Origin: Rhipidocladum racemiflorum
Lineage: Eukaryota; Streptophyta; Magnoliopsida; Poales; Poaceae
Direction: 5' to 3'
NCBI GenBank assembly: GCA_036346355.1
Contig: CM070578.1
Location: 19,253,577 to 19,317,576, forward strand
DNA: 64,000 bases
This document shows positions 1-12,502 of this stretch, piece by piece. The notes under the pieces were generated by a model. That model made no database searches and had not been told where the DNA came from. It saw only the letters and a program-made list of their open reading frames with translations. Within the stretch, counting starts at the first letter, position 1. Every line of letters starts with the position of its first letter. A program made the translations under genes and the position numbers.

Positions 1-34
1 ACATGAAGTCATACTCCTGTTTTCTAGGTGAAAT

Positions 35-1709
35 CTATATCACGCCGATGCCTTCGCCTTCCTGGCAAACGGATCCATCAAAATACAGCTGCCAAGGAGT
101 TACATCAGCTGTTCTTGCTAATGTTTCACTTCCTGTGATAAAATCGGCCACAGCTTGTCCTTTCACAGATTTAGCCGACTCATAGGTTAACTCGAACTCT
201 GTTAAGGCGTATGCCCATTTACCAAGCCGACCCCGCAGAATTGGCGCTGATAATATGTATTTGACCACATCGGTTTTGCATATTATAACGCATTTGGAAG
301 CCAGCATATAATGTCTCAATTTGGTGCAGGCAAAATACAATGATAAGCATAATTTTTCTACTAGGGGATACCTGGTTTCTGCATCTAAAAGACGTTGGCT
401 TAAGTAAAATATTACTCGTTCCTTCCTATCGGCTTCTTGTGTTAAAACTGCCCCAATCGAATCACCTTCAGCCGATATATATAGTCTAAAAGGTATACAA
501 TGTTTTGGTGCGGTCAATACTGGTGGACTCATCAGATAACCCTTTATATCGTCGAAGGCTTTTTGTTGATCGGCTTCCCATTTGAACTCTTGGTTGTCTT
601 TAATTTTCAGCATCGGTGTGAAGGCCCGAATACGCCCTGACAAGTTTGAGATAAAACGTCGCAAGTAGTTGATTTTCCCAATCAATACCGCAACTCCTTT
701 TGCTCGTCGGTGGTTTAGTATCGGCTCTGGCGTTCACTTTGGTTGGGTTTTCGTCAATCCCGCCTTCAGGCACCGTGAACGCAAGGAATTGTCCAGCCGC
801 TACGCCGAAAGCACAGTTGAGAGGGTTCATTTGTACCGCAGGTAACCTTGTGCTTTCGAACATCTTTTCCAGATCGGCTAAATGTTGCCGCCTTCTTTGG
901 ATTTTACCACTCGTCGTCAATGTATATCTCCACGGTATTGCCGATCATATCATGGAAAATATGGTTCATAGCACGCTGATAAGTAGCACCGGCATTTTTA
1001 AACCGAAGGTCATAACTTTCCACTCATACAACCCTAAATCCTCCGGACATCTGAAAGCCGTTTTGGGTATATCGGCTTCGGCCATGAATATCTGATTGTA
1101 TCCGGCGTTCCCGTCCAAAAAACTTATGATTTTATTTCCGGATGCAAGATCGATAAGCATATCGGCTATAGGCATCGGGTACTGCCTTTGGTGTAGCTTT
1201 GTTTAAATCTCTAAAATCGACACATACCCTAAGTTTGCCATTTTTCTTCTTTACAGGACGATGTTTGAGACCCATTCGGCGTGTCGGCAGGGCCGGATAA
1301 ACTTTGCCTCTAGCAATCGTCCTACTTCTTCCTTTATAGCGTCATATAACGTAGGATTAAATCGCCTAGGGTATTGTTTGAATGGTCGATACCCAGGTTT
1401 TATTGGTAGCCGATGCTCAACTAGCTGTCGGCTTAAGCCTGGCATCTCGTAATACTCCCACGCGAAGCAATCTCTATATTTTTTGAGTATTTCGACCAAC
1501 TTTGCTTTATAACTGGGTTCTAATTTAGCACTTACAAACGTTGGTCTTTTGCCATCACCTTCCCCAATATCGATTTCTTCGAGTAAATCGGCAGAAGTAA
1601 ATCCTAACCCTTTTCTTTCTTCTTCAAAATCCTCAACAGCTTCTTCATATTCTTTTTGCCGATAGCTCCTGGCCTTTTCCTGCAGCTTTGCTAGTGTCTT
1701 GTACTCCAT
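35..1709 (-). pseudogene. gypsy reverse transcriptase, RNase H and start of second RNase H, frameshifted
   Basis: The N-terminal RT block (1251-1709) contains FRDCFAWEYYEMPG-like residues and LVEHRLPIKPGYRPFKQ. The palm block (966-1175) contains FLDGNAGYNQIFMAE. The catalytic YIDD is readable on the minus strand near 920-940 but falls out of frame with the next block. The thumb and Ty3-type RNase H (35-685) contain FKWEADQQKAFDDIK and GAVLTQEADRKERVIFYLSQ. Residues PWQLYFDGS near 70-95 begin a second, plant-type RNase H, which places the element in the Tat lineage. At least three frameshifts separate the blocks, and the product cannot be functional. Confidence 0.85.
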
Positions 1710-2143
1710 CTTCTTACTACTTCGTCTGTCCGATCAAACGTGTTGGGTTTAACGCTGATCGGCTTGAATCCTGACTTCTCAACGCAGATAAAATCGCAAT
1801 TGTCCAAGGCTTTTCCTGATATACATTCGGCTTCTTCGTGTGGCCAGTTGGTGTCAGGGCTAGCCATGGCGATATGAGCCGATGTATCGGCATTTACGAC
1901 TTCTCTTGTATCATCGTTCCACCGCACCAATTTTTGGTGCATAGTTGATGGTATACAAGAATTGGCATGGATCGATCCGCCCAAGGAGCACGCCGTAATT
2001 GCCTTTGGCTTCAATCACAAAAAATGCAATCGGCAAAGTTTTATTACCGATCGCCGCTTCGACACCATTACGCCTTTAGCCTCGGTTGGGTCTCCGTGAA
2101 GTCATTTAGCACCATATTGGTTTTGATCAAGTCTTCATCGGCT

Positions 2144-3174
2144 TCACCCAATTTTACGAAAGTACTTAACGGCATCAGTTATTTGTCGCCCGCCATCGAC
2201 CAACATACGAGATATCGGTCGGCCATTAATATACCCTTTTAGATATAATGGTTTCAGATGCCGATGCATGTCTTGTGGCTTTTCGAATACAGCATCTGGT
2301 GCTCCGAGGCACAATTGGGCGAACACTTCTTCAGCTGATTCTTCGGTTTTGAACTCGGCTGGTAAGGTGAATACCATGTTTATATCCATTGGTGGTGTAT
2401 CATCACGGATCATCGGAGAACCGGATTCGACCGATTGATCTGAGTCACTATCGATCTGTTCCTTCTTTCTCCATACCTTTTTCAAAACCGGTGCAGGTCT
2501 TAACTTATTAAACATCCGATCCCTCTCGCTCTCCTTTTCGGCTTCCCTCTCTTCTTGTGTTTTTAATCGCTGAAGCCTCCTGCGTTGTGATTTGCTGAGA
2601 CCTGAGGGGCACCACCTAGGTTTAGGTTCTATCGGCTTTCTTATTTTTCCAGCTAAATTGCTCATCTCGCTGTCAGATTCCATTCTACTTGTGTTAGCCG
2701 ATAGTTCCTGATTTCGGAGGACTCGCCTTGCTCGATGTTGACAACCTTTCATGGATCGGCCTCCTGCTTCTCACATCTGGATGATTGTATATCGGTCTAG
2801 ACAACCTATCTTTTACAGACCGGTTTGGCCGATATACAGGCGAGTGTTGCATAGGACAAGACACAACTGTTGGTAAGGTCATCCTCTCTCTCAAAGAAAG
2901 CGCCAAAAGGGACATTGCCGATGTTTCTCTTCTTGATGGTTGGCCGACATGACGGATCTGTCCGCCAACGTTCGTCCCTCTTTTGCCCTAGTCGATGAAA
3001 ACTCTGGTGTTGTTGAGTGTTACATCTCCGACTTATCCTTTCATACTTCCCCAGGAGCTGTGAGAAGGTTGGCTTTGGTTTGAAATCGACTTTTCTTGGA
3101 GCCCTCTCAGCCCGATACCATTTACCGACCTCCAAGTCCCCTCTTGGTTTTACTGCTTCTTGAGTTTTGTCCAT
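2144..3174 (-). pseudogene. gypsy gag-pol linker and aspartic protease, frameshifted
   Basis: Two overlapping minus-strand blocks (2806-3174 and 2144-2752) continue the polyprotein. The first is basic and contains PTFSQLLGKYERISRR. The second is charged and ends with GYINGRPISRMLVDGG, which resembles the protease entry and active-site segment of Tat elements, where a VDGG variant replaces the usual DTG/DSG (recalled family feature, not checked). The frame is lost just after this motif, so the protease is truncated. It would process the polyprotein inside virus-like particles. Confidence 0.65.
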
Positions 3175-3191
3175 TCCTATCGGCTTCTATC

Positions 3192-4967
3192 TCAGATAGA
3201 ACCGATAGTAATCTGTACTGTCTCGTCTCGTGATACAATTCCTTTAGTCGGCTTATCTTCTTCTGCAGGCCTCTTTCCTTTTCGTGAACATTGAACCATG
3301 TTGACTTGAAAAGGGCTCATATCTATCTGCATAGCCGACTCTTCCGCAAATTTTAGCCTGCCATCAGTGATGGCCGATTGAATCTGTTGTCGAAAAATAT
3401 TGCAGTCGTTAGTATTATGTGAAAACGAATGGTGCCATTTGCAATACCTTCGCTTTTTAATTTCCTCGGTCGATGGTATGACGTGTCCCTCCGGCAACTT
3501 TATGAGTTTTTCTTGCAGTAATAAATCAAATATCTTGTCGCACTTAGACACGTCATATGAATACTTGATCTCCGCCCTATTTTTTATTGGTTTGAGCAGA
3601 GAGCATACGAGTGGCTTTTAGAACTCTTGGTCCACTCGGCTATGTTTATTTCTCGCCGTCCTCGGAGGTGTCGCTTGAATTGTAATCTACCATGTTTACT
3701 TTGGCCTTTTCACTCTTGTTTGGCTTAAATCTATCTTTAAACCCTTTGCTCTCTGCATATCGGCTTTCATGCGCCGTCTGGCGGTGGAAGTAAGTGGCCT
3801 AAATCTGGAAACTCTTGGCCCGATAAGCTTCTCTTTTAATGGCGGGATTAGCCCTTGGAATGCTAAATCGGCCAATTGATCATCGGGTAATGTTACACTA
3901 AAGCATCTATTCCGTGCGCCTCTAAACCTTCGATATAATCGAAAACCGATTCGCCAGTATACTTGATCAACTAAGATCGAAATCCTAAGCTCCATAGTTC
4001 GAAAAAAGTATTCATGGAATCGGCTTTCTAAATCGTTCCACACGTGAACTGAATTTGGGGTAGATTAGTGAACCAAGTGAATGCGACGCAGACAATGATA
4101 AAGGAAGCAGTCTAATTTTTAGTCCATCTGATCAGGCAAATTTCTCCGCGATCGAGCCATAAACCGTCCGATATGCTCAATTGTGGTGACGGAATCATCA
4201 CCTGAGAATTTGGCAAAGTCTGGTATTCGAAAGTTGTGTGGGTATGGCATTCGATCTATGTAATCGGGGTACGGCTTCCTATAGCCGATCACTCTTCCTC
4301 TGGGCTGTAAACCGAACTGTTCTCTTAAAACGTTAGCAATTTGCTCCGCCCAATTGACATTGTCGGCTTGTGGTGCAACCGGACATTGCCAATTTTCATG
4401 GTTCACGCCCTGCCCCCCGAGTGCAAACTCGGGTCTTTGTCCAAATCGCACCGCAGGGGGTCTTGGTACTTGGTCATAATCATGATTAAAACCCAATGCA
4501 TCGGGTATGGGCGTGAAAGGTTTGACGTACGACACCACCCTGTACGGCGCTTGTTTTACGGTTGTGGCTCCCCGTGATTGCGGAGCCTGATCCGTTTCAA
4601 TCGGCTGATAAGCCGATAGACCGACGCTATTGGATGGCCCGTTTGACGGATTTGATGCGTTTATCTTAGCCCCATCCGTGTGCCCATGGTAGTGCGTAAA
4701 TCCATCTCTCTGTATGCTTGGTTTCAAAACAGTAGGTTGAGTTGGCATCGTAATAGGTGTTTGAGCCGACACGCTTACTGTGTTGGTGTTAGGTGTTATG
4801 GAATATACTGGGTACGCAGGGATGGTTTGTGGTGGATCTAGCAGGCTTCCAAACACAGCTAATTCTTGAGCAATTGTTTTCACACTATTTTCTATCATCG
4901 GCTTCAATGTGGATACTAGAGCCGATGACTGGTTAATTAATGCGTGATGAACAGTTTGCTCGATCAT
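3192..4967 (-). pseudogene. gypsy gag region, frameshifted
   Basis: This region encodes the structural capsid protein of the element. The N-terminal part (4119-4967) has a Pro/Gln-rich leader and the capsid start motif FAKFSGDDSVTTIEHIGRF. The middle part (3696-4043) contains DLESRFHEYF, typical of gypsy gag. The C-terminal part (3192-3551) has YCKWHHSFSHNTNDC, the Cys/His motif found near the end of Tat-type gag. The three blocks lie in different frames, and the breaks near 3.6 and 4.1 kb show decay. No intact gag can be made. The identification comes from motif order; exact ends of the original reading frame are uncertain. Confidence 0.8.
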
Positions 4968-5240
4968 ACTTGATAAATCGGCTTGAGCGGGTGCGTATCG
5001 GCTTACCGATTCGGATGACGAATCTCCGATAGGATTGAGGCTTGGGAGTGCAGTCTTTTGAGTAACGCCACGGCGTGTTTTAGAAGCACTGCAAAGATCA
5101 TTTCTTCTAAAGCGCCTTCGGTCCTCGATTTCTTTTATTTGTTCAGGTTAAATCGGCCATTTGAGGCGCGATTATAGCATCGATGTTGATATCGGCGGTA
5201 ACGCGAGCTTGTCGATTGGCGACATGTTTGATTTCCCTTG

Positions 5241-5260
5241 TGGTCCCACCGGGCGTGCCA
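5241..5260 (-). other. primer-binding-like site of the gypsy element
   Basis: Five bases inside the LTR the minus strand reads TGGCACGCCCGGTGGGACCA. Its position directly after the LTR fits a tRNA primer-binding site. The tRNA species was not identified. Confidence 0.55.
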
Positions 5261-5265
5261 AAATA

Positions 5266-5893
5266 TGTTCGCGCTAAAAATGTGAAGCAAGATTCTTAGC
5301 TTCGAACACACAAGACAAACGCCGGGTTTGCAGAGCGTGCCAGTCAATTTGACCTGAAATTGACAAGGTAGAGTTTGTAATTTGATCAAAGCCGATAAAC
5401 AAGGATCTATCGGCTTTTCACTAGTCGGCTAGAACCGATCAGGAGATAACTAGATCAACCGGTTACGATTGATCCTGGATACAAGGTAAAAATCGGCCGG
5501 AAGGCGATGCGCAACAAAGCGAAGCAGACCAAACCTGGGTGAAATCGGCAAAAATCAACAATCGGCGATGCGCAACTATGTTGATTCCGTCGACTTGCAG
5601 AGAGATCTATGAGGCTAAAACAATATAAAAGAAAAGCTTGTAAAAAGTAGATGTGTATTGTTGGATTGATTGATGCCGGTTTCGCTTGACGTTTACCCTC
5701 TTTTATAACACACCTGGCCGATCCGAGTTGTATATGGATACGGTGCGTTTACCCGTATCGGCCTCCGGTCCGATTTCTTTTCCTTTTTAGAAACGGATTC
5801 CTTTTCCGAGTTGTTTACTGATTCCATTTTATACGAATACTTCTTTTCCATTTTTAGACCGATTTCAATACATGCCGAATTTTGGTGCAAACA
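5266..5893 (-). repeat. 5' LTR of the gypsy element
   Basis: On the minus strand the block begins TGTTTGCACC (at 5893) and ends GCGCGAACA (at 5266), giving the TG...CA ends with short imperfect inverted repeats expected of an LTR. A primer-binding-like sequence follows immediately. The length is 628 bp. The partner LTR is outside the window, so the boundaries rest on the terminal motifs and position only. Confidence 0.75.
5700..5707 (-). promoter_or_regulatory. TATA-like box in the gypsy LTR
   Basis: The minus strand reads TTATAAAAGAGGG here, about 185 bp inside the LTR start. This is where a U3 core promoter would be expected. The call is by motif and position only. Confidence 0.45.
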
Positions 5894-6511
5894 CTACTCT
5901 ACCTGGTTTTCGTTCTTTACTTGCTGATTTCGCATTTTGGGTGGATGATAAGAACAGAGGCTACTTGATCTATTCGTTTTTCGCATTCTATTCTTTGGTT
6001 TCGGTGGTTCTTGCAAGTTTTGGGGTCAATGATGTTAGTGTTCTAGCGGGACGACAAGATTTCATTCTTTGCAACCCTAGAATTCTATTGAGATGACGAA
6101 CGCCCGATCTACTCAGTGCACTAGAGGAGTGGTTTGCTATTGCTATTACTTAATGAGAATGGCTGTGCACCTGAGTGGTTTGGGGTTCGGGGAGATTCTG
6201 TCTGAGGAGTGGTAGAAGATGTTGCTGGCTCGGTGCTTGGGGATCTCCTTGCTTCTGGCTTCTGGGACTCTCCTCCTGGCTTCGGCTTGTGGTTCGTCCT
6301 CCCTTCAGCTTGTGGACCTTCTCCCTCCGGCTTCACCTCCCCTTCTGGCTTCTGGTTCCTTGCTCGCTCTTGGTTGCGGTTCAGTGAGTCTTGCTTGGGG
6401 GCTCCTCCATTTCTGGTTCTTGAGTTCACGGTGGTTTGTTTTGGTGGTTCTTGGGGGGAAAGATAAGGACGAATGGAGAGGTTTTGCTGCCTTTGCTGGT
6501 GAGGGAAGGGT
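5894..6511. other. spacer flanking the gypsy insertion, with a low-complexity open frame
   Basis: This is pre-insertion DNA right of the gypsy LTR. The minus strand at 6121-6429 is open for 102 codons and would encode a Glu/Pro/Gly-rich, highly polar sequence. It has no ATG at its start (the first codon would be GTG) and no recognisable domain. Frames on the plus strand are open here too, as expected of skewed composition. I see no gene I can support. Confidence 0.3.
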
Positions 6512-6514
6512 TAA

Positions 6515-6930
6515 GGCCCTGTTTGTTTCAGCTGGGGATTGTAGAAAGCAGCTTTTAAAATCTGGATTGTAAAAGCTGGATTGTTAAAAGCTGGAGGTTG
6601 AAAAGCTGATGGCTGTTTGGCAATCCAGATTATAGTGTGTTTGGATTGCTATTTCTACTTGGCAAAAGTCTGTGGTACCCTCAATTATAGGTTGAAAAGT
6701 CTGTGTGAACAGTGGGGGGCAATGGTGGGTAATTTTTACTGAAGTTGGATGGGTATTGTGGTTTTTTGCAAAAAAAAAAAAAGCTGAGAAAAGCTCCTCC
6801 AAAGTGGATTGTGGGATTGCTACAATCTGGCATCCAGATTATTACAATCCATATTGAAAGCTTCCTGTTTGTTGACCTTTCAGCTTTTAAAAGCAGCTTT
6901 CTACAATCCAAAGCTGAAACAAACAGGGCC
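6515..6930. mobile_element. Tourist-like MITE, TSD TAA
   Basis: The element begins GGCCCTGTTTGTTTCAGCT and ends with its exact reverse complement. The near-symmetry continues for roughly 50 bp (GATTGTAGAAAGC...GCTTTTAAAA on both arms). TAA flanks both sides (6512-6514 and 6931-6933). The 3-bp TAA duplication and the terminal inverted repeat indicate a PIF/Harbinger-type non-autonomous element. No coding capacity is present. Confidence 0.88.
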
Positions 6931-6933
6931 TAA

Positions 6934-8677
6934 ATGGGGTGCTGCTTGCTTCTTGTGACCGATGGGTAAAAGGAAGGCATGGCCTGAGACGTGCGACGTG
7001 CAAAAAGTTGGGAAGGCATGGGGAGGATGAACCTCCTGTCGGCTGGCTGGACTGGTTAATAGTGGCAAGGACTGGTGTTGCTTGGTCAACTTTACGAAGT
7101 TACCAAGTTACCCTGTTGGCTCCTTTTACCGGATTACTAAACGGTTCTACTAATACGGATACCCGCAATCCGAATCAGGTAAGCTACGGTTGCCGAATGA
7201 CGATACCCGATCTAGCGAGAGGTGCCGACTCAGTCCCAACGGGTCTGGTATCTCGGTGATCAATACATCGCCTACGGGACTGACGGCAATCCCCTTTTTA
7301 TCTCTATTCGTTCTACTCGCATTTTAAAACTTTTCGCAAACAATTACGCTAACTACTGCTCTAATTACTCATTACTACTGTTATTTGCTTAGTTAATTTT
7401 CTAGGTTATTACACGAAGGCATCAGCTTGTGGTACTCGCTGCTTCATAGCTGGAGTCATCATCGTCTAGGCCTGTTTCCAACGTGGAAATCTTTCGACAC
7501 GAAAATATTTCTTCATTTTTTTTTTCTTCTGAAATCGAAATCTTTCGACATTCATGCCTGAATTAAATAATTTGATACGAAAATCGTGTGTTCTAAACGG
7601 ACCATTAATCGGTGTGGCGTGTACATTTTACGTGACCACCATGCTAGAGCCTTGAGCCTTTACATGCCTCTCTCCATCTGACAAAAATCAATGGGAGCTA
7701 CGCGATCTCATGGGGAGTTCTTCGACTTATCTATCGAACCAGAAACCAGGACCACCTAAGCTGCAAAAGCAGAAAACGTCAGAAGGAACTCGTGAAAAGA
7801 AACGAGAAGAGAAAGCAATTCACAACGAGTGCAAGGATATCAACTGGCGTCACACCTTCACATGTACAAAAGTCGAAGGTGGCTGCGAGTTCCCATAAAT
7901 CAACAGGGCGATATTTTCTTCTTTCGGCACAGGACCGCGATTAATAATTATCAATATCTATACATACTAACCAATATAGTTAATACTAGGTCAATAAACA
8001 CGGCGCACGTCGTGCGCGTGAACGAAAACCGAATTTACGTTTTTTTTTCGGAGAAAAAATAGACCGAAATGTATTTTACAATTTTTGTAAAATATTTCTG
8101 TTGATGAAAATATTTTTTCCGGGAAAAACGGCGAAAGGACCTCGATGTAAGGAACGAGGATCTGGTTGTTATTTTTTTGGACCTGAGCGCTACCTCAAAA
8201 AATTAGAAAAGGACTTGTTTGCGATTTGTATTTAACAGGAGGTTTTTCTCATAAAGTAACGAACGGGGACCTAAACGCAATCTGAAAGCGTTTTTCTTAC
8301 CCTCACAAAAAAATTACGAAGAATCTTTTCGTAATTTTGCAGAACCTATCCATAATTTAAAGAAAATGTAAGGATTTTTTTTTTAGAAAAAATAGCAGGA
8401 TGACAGGTGGATGTGGTGAGAAGCTCACAAACCTCTTGGATGTAATAAAAGGATAATATACCATTTCGGCGTCTAAACCGATAAAAAATAATCTTATATA
8501 TCATACCAACTTTAATACCGATCATACTGGTTCGATACCGATCAATACATGTCATACCGATAAAATTAATAATATGATCTATTAAAATATATGTTATATT
8601 TGATAGTACTATTATATATTTGAAGTAATATTAAAGTGAACTTTAGTGTATATATAATTAAACATGTGTATACTCAT
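6934..8677. other. spacer without a supported gene
   Basis: The stretch is mixed to AT-rich. A 62-codon frame at 7710-7898 (plus) starts with ATG but is Lys/Glu-rich low complexity and resembles no family known to me. Runs of T and A around 7505-7530 and 8040-8180 are simple sequence. I see no RNA gene. Confidence 0.4.
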
Positions 8678-8773
8678 AAATATATACTATTATACTAAAC
8701 CTGAAACGATATACCGGTATAGACCAAATATATACTATTATACTAAACCTGAAACGATACACCGGTATAGACC
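8678..8773. repeat. 48-bp tandem duplication
   Basis: Two adjacent 48-bp copies (8678-8725 and 8726-8773) differ at one position. Each contains actattatactaaacctgaa and accggtatagacc. Confidence 0.9.
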
Positions 8774-9686
8774 AATACCAGAGTGTACCATTCCAAGAGC
8801 CATGTAACCTCCGATATAATATTGACAGGTTTGCTGCATATACAAGTGAGAACGTAATCCGGCTGAAAGCATTGTGAAAACTTGCAAAAGAACCCAAAAC
8901 AAACCAACAAAAGCATAGCCAGACGTACAATGATAAAAAACAAAGTGAACAAAACTAAGCACCCAAAGGATCCGGCCTGCTCTGATCTGTACAATGGCTG
9001 CAATTGCATCAACTGTAATATACATGGAGTGTCCAAGCCACCAACAAAGAGTCGACAACTAAGGCATCAATGAACCACATATATCCAGTTAATACACAAT
9101 TCACACCAGCACAAACCACCAAAACGTACATAGATCTCCGACGAGTAACGGAAGAAAACAATACCAAGAAAACAGCTAACAAATTTCATTTCATAGATAG
9201 GTAGCTGATGCTGCTAGAGCATGACATGGCAGCAGCTGATACTCAGCATCCCTGAGCTGGTTATATACATATGAGAACAGTATAAACAAGAGATAGACAC
9301 CAAGACGAAATTAACCAAAACTCCAGTGGACAAGGAGGAAACTGAGCTAGGCATTACCGTATTACAATGATCTGTGAGGTTTCTGCATAAACTGACAAAC
9401 AAAGCCCTACCGACAAACATCTTGTCAGCCTGTGGACAACATGACTAACACCTCTAGCTCTAGCAAACCTACAGCACTGTTGACAAAACTAGCGGGTATG
9501 GAGCGGCAGAAAAGGTAGAAAAGTTAATGCCAGGACAAAATATAACGAACAGCTACCGCAAAGCCTACAACAATATGGACAGGAAAGCCATTCACTTTCC
9601 CTTGTTTAATTTCATTCAAGTTACAAAAACTAAATATGATACATAGAGCAAGAAAGCATGCACTATCGCCACTACCACTACAGATG
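8774..9686 (-). other. downstream/3' UTR region of the PWR-type gene
   Basis: This lies directly after the stop codon of the minus-strand PWR-type gene at 9687. It is AT-rich without sustained open frames. It should hold the 3' UTR and polyadenylation site, whose exact position I cannot assign. Confidence 0.4.
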
Positions 9687-12502
9687 CTACCTGCTTCCTA
9701 TGTCTTTCCATGGATCCACATCATTGCTCAGAATCTTCGAACCAGAACCATATTGCGCCTTGAGGGCAGCCACAGGGTCCGATACACCGCTAACAAGAAT
9801 TCCAGCACCCCCAAGCCGTGAGCCTTTACCTGGTTGCTGGAACCCTGAAATGAGTTCCATTCCATTCCTCTTCTGAAGATTCGGATCTGATGGAAACTGC
9901 TGCGTTAAAGGCTGTTGATATTCTGTATACATACCAAGTGTGCCATTTTTAGCCGAGTAAAATGGTACACTGGCCAATGATCTCTGACACTTTGCCACCA
10001 TAAGCATAGGCTCAGGCTGTACTGTGCTCCCATCCAGGTGAGCGTAGCTCCTCACAGCTCGCTCCTCTAGCCCCAAGTGCGCGGCGATTGCAGGTCTAGA
10101 AGAATAAACCAAGCGATCCCTTGAACTGTTTAATCTTGCAGCCGATCTATCAATCTTTGCCGAGGGAGGCTTGCTTTTGCTTCCATTCGATGATGAACCA
10201 GAACTTTGCAAGGATGATTGATGGCTAAGAATCTGCCCGAACAACTTGACATCACTAGGCCGCTTTAGCTGCTCGTCACTCTCAGCACTTGCCTTGTCGG
10301 AGCAAGCCCTCAACGAGCCTTCCCGTACATCCACACCATTTCCAGTCCATAGAATCCCAGCAGTTGCATTTGAAAGGCTGGAGACGCTGGACCTGCCATT
10401 CTGGAATTTTGCTAGTGTGAACTGATCCGACTGAGAAATTCCAACAGTGCCGCTTGCAGTGCTTTCAGAAAAAACAGGTACTTCAGTTGCCATATGATGA
10501 TTCCGTCTCTGCTGCATGTACCCATCAATATTACGAACCAACCCTTCAAGTTGATTACCAGATTGGTCTTTATATGTTGGAAACTTGTTCGTGTCTTTGG
10601 TGCCTGAAGCATTGCATACTTTCTTGCTATGATCCTCGAAATTGGGTGTAGTTATGGAGGCTATGCCCTCAAAACGAATTGAGGTAGGATCAGGAAGTGC
10701 AGAACTGAACTGCACAGGCATTAAATCCTTCGGGGTAAGGGGGGTAAACTGTGGCTTTGGTTTAGATGAGAGGTCTGCCGGCATAGTATGCTGATAACTT
10801 GAAGTACATGCAGGCCTAATAGAGGAAACACCAGCCATGTTTGAAAAGGGGAGAACATTTTCCTTACTACCACCTTCTGCAGATAAGCAAGCAGAGGGGT
10901 TTGAATTTCTAGATTTTATGAGCGCACTCTCAGGCGCATGGTGTGAAGATCCTTCCATCCTGGAAACCTCAGTGCAAATCCCTTCAGAAGTCTTGTTTGA
11001 TTGGATCACTTCAACAGAATGTAAACTAGATCTGATTTCCAAGTGTGCTGCCGCAGCCTGATCAATTGAAGAGGCCATAGCATCATTGCCATCCATATTC
11101 ACTAGGTTAACATCCTGTGTGTTTTGCGGATTCTCGGTGCTTTCAGGACTATTGATGTCAATAGGAGCACATGATGCTTGATGAGTGGCTTCACTTAACC
11201 GTTTGTGATCAACAAGAATGTTGCTTTTTTTATCTGCTTTTATCTCACCTTCCTCAACTTTTATTACATCTACAACATCAGGCCCATTTGAATCATCAGC
11301 TTCTAGTTGTTTAGAGGTGATACCGGAAAGAGGATGGCCTTGAATGGCTCCATCAACAGCAGCACATACATCCATCTCCATTTTTGAACATGACTGTGTG
11401 CTACAGATAGCTGAATCCATCTCAGCAGCACAGGCCTCATCAGTATCACTCTTCCCTCCATTGGTATCACTTGTCGGCAAACCAACATCAACAGTCCCTT
11501 GTTGGATCAAATCCAGACCAAGTGATTTCCGAGCCTTGCTAAAAAATACCTTGCATTGTTCATAAGACTTGCTCTTCACACATGAGGAAATTTGAGTAAA
11601 ATCTTTCCCATAGTTATTCATAGCCTCAATGAAAATTGACTTCTCATCGTCATTCCAATCAACTGGGTCAACTTCACATTCCTGATCTGAGAGAGTGCCT
11701 TCCTCACCAAAGCTTTTGTCTACTTCTGGCATTAAAAGATGCTCCATTCTTGTGATGCTTATCGTCTGACCAGGATCAGCAGAGCTTGTGATGCATGAGC
11801 CCATTCCCTCCAGGGAAAGAGTTCTACATATGCCTGCCAAGGCATCAGCAGCTACAGATTCCCTCTCATGCAAAGGTACATTACCAACACAGTCCTTGTC
11901 AGTAGATCCTTTGGTCACAAAAGGAATATCAGATCCATAAGCAGTCCGAATTATAGACTTTGAAGAAATTTTTTCCACTCTGTTTGAATAATCAAGGCCA
12001 TGGGCTGCCACAACTGATGCCACCCCAAGCATGTCAAGAGATGCAGCATTTGCATCAGGATTCCATTTCTTGCCAGATTTTGTTCCTAGATAATTGCTGA
12101 TAGGTTGCTGTTGCTGCCGAAGGTCCAGAAGTTTTTTAACTTCTCGGAAACTGTCAGATTTATGGTGCTTGTAGTAGAACTCGACACAATCAGCAGTTGT
12201 CTTGTGCTGAAGAAAACTGGAGATTTTGGAGAAATCCTTGCCAAATCTAGCAAGCATCTCCATAAAAACTTGCTTCTCATCCTGAGTCCATGGTTTTATC
12301 ATTGCCCGCTCCTTCTCAACCGAAACAGGGTCCTCAATTAAGGCATTCTTGCTGATGAACCTTGCACCTTCCTTCTCTTTTCCATCTATAATTAGTGCTG
12401 GCATTTTTAAGTAATTTCTGCAGCGCTTAACCTGAAATTCTGAAAACAGCTTCTTTGCAACATCTGATATCTCCGTCATAGGAAATGTACTTAAATTACC
12501 AG
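9687..12502 (-). other. PWR: PWR-type gene, coding exon 3 with both SANT domains
   Basis: The acceptor reads TTTTTGTTCGGCAG|CTGGTAA after a pyrimidine-rich tract and restores the frame (G|CT, Ala). The exon is open for 938 codons to the stop at 9687. The intron before it (12503-13387) is 885 bp. Confidence 0.88.

Larger units (their letters stand above)
1..5893 (-). mobile_element. Ty3/gypsy retrotransposon (Tat-type), 5' portion, left end outside window
   Basis: Reading the minus strand from right to left, the order is LTR (5266-5893), primer-binding-like site, gag, protease, reverse transcriptase, RNase H and the start of a second RNase H. This order, with a second RNase H after the first, is the mark of the Tat branch of Ty3/gypsy elements (known from the family). 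Integrase and the 3' LTR would lie left of position 1 and are not in the window. The coding region carries several frameshifts and stops, so the copy cannot encode a full polyprotein. The hexamer GCCGAT/ATCGGC is extraordinarily frequent throughout. No target duplication can be tested because only one end is present; the right flank is ctact. Confidence 0.9.

Noticed and set aside
6121..6572. Open frames on both strands at 6.1-6.6 kb
   Set aside because: The minus frame lacks an ATG, the peptide is polar low complexity, and the plus frames run into the MITE.
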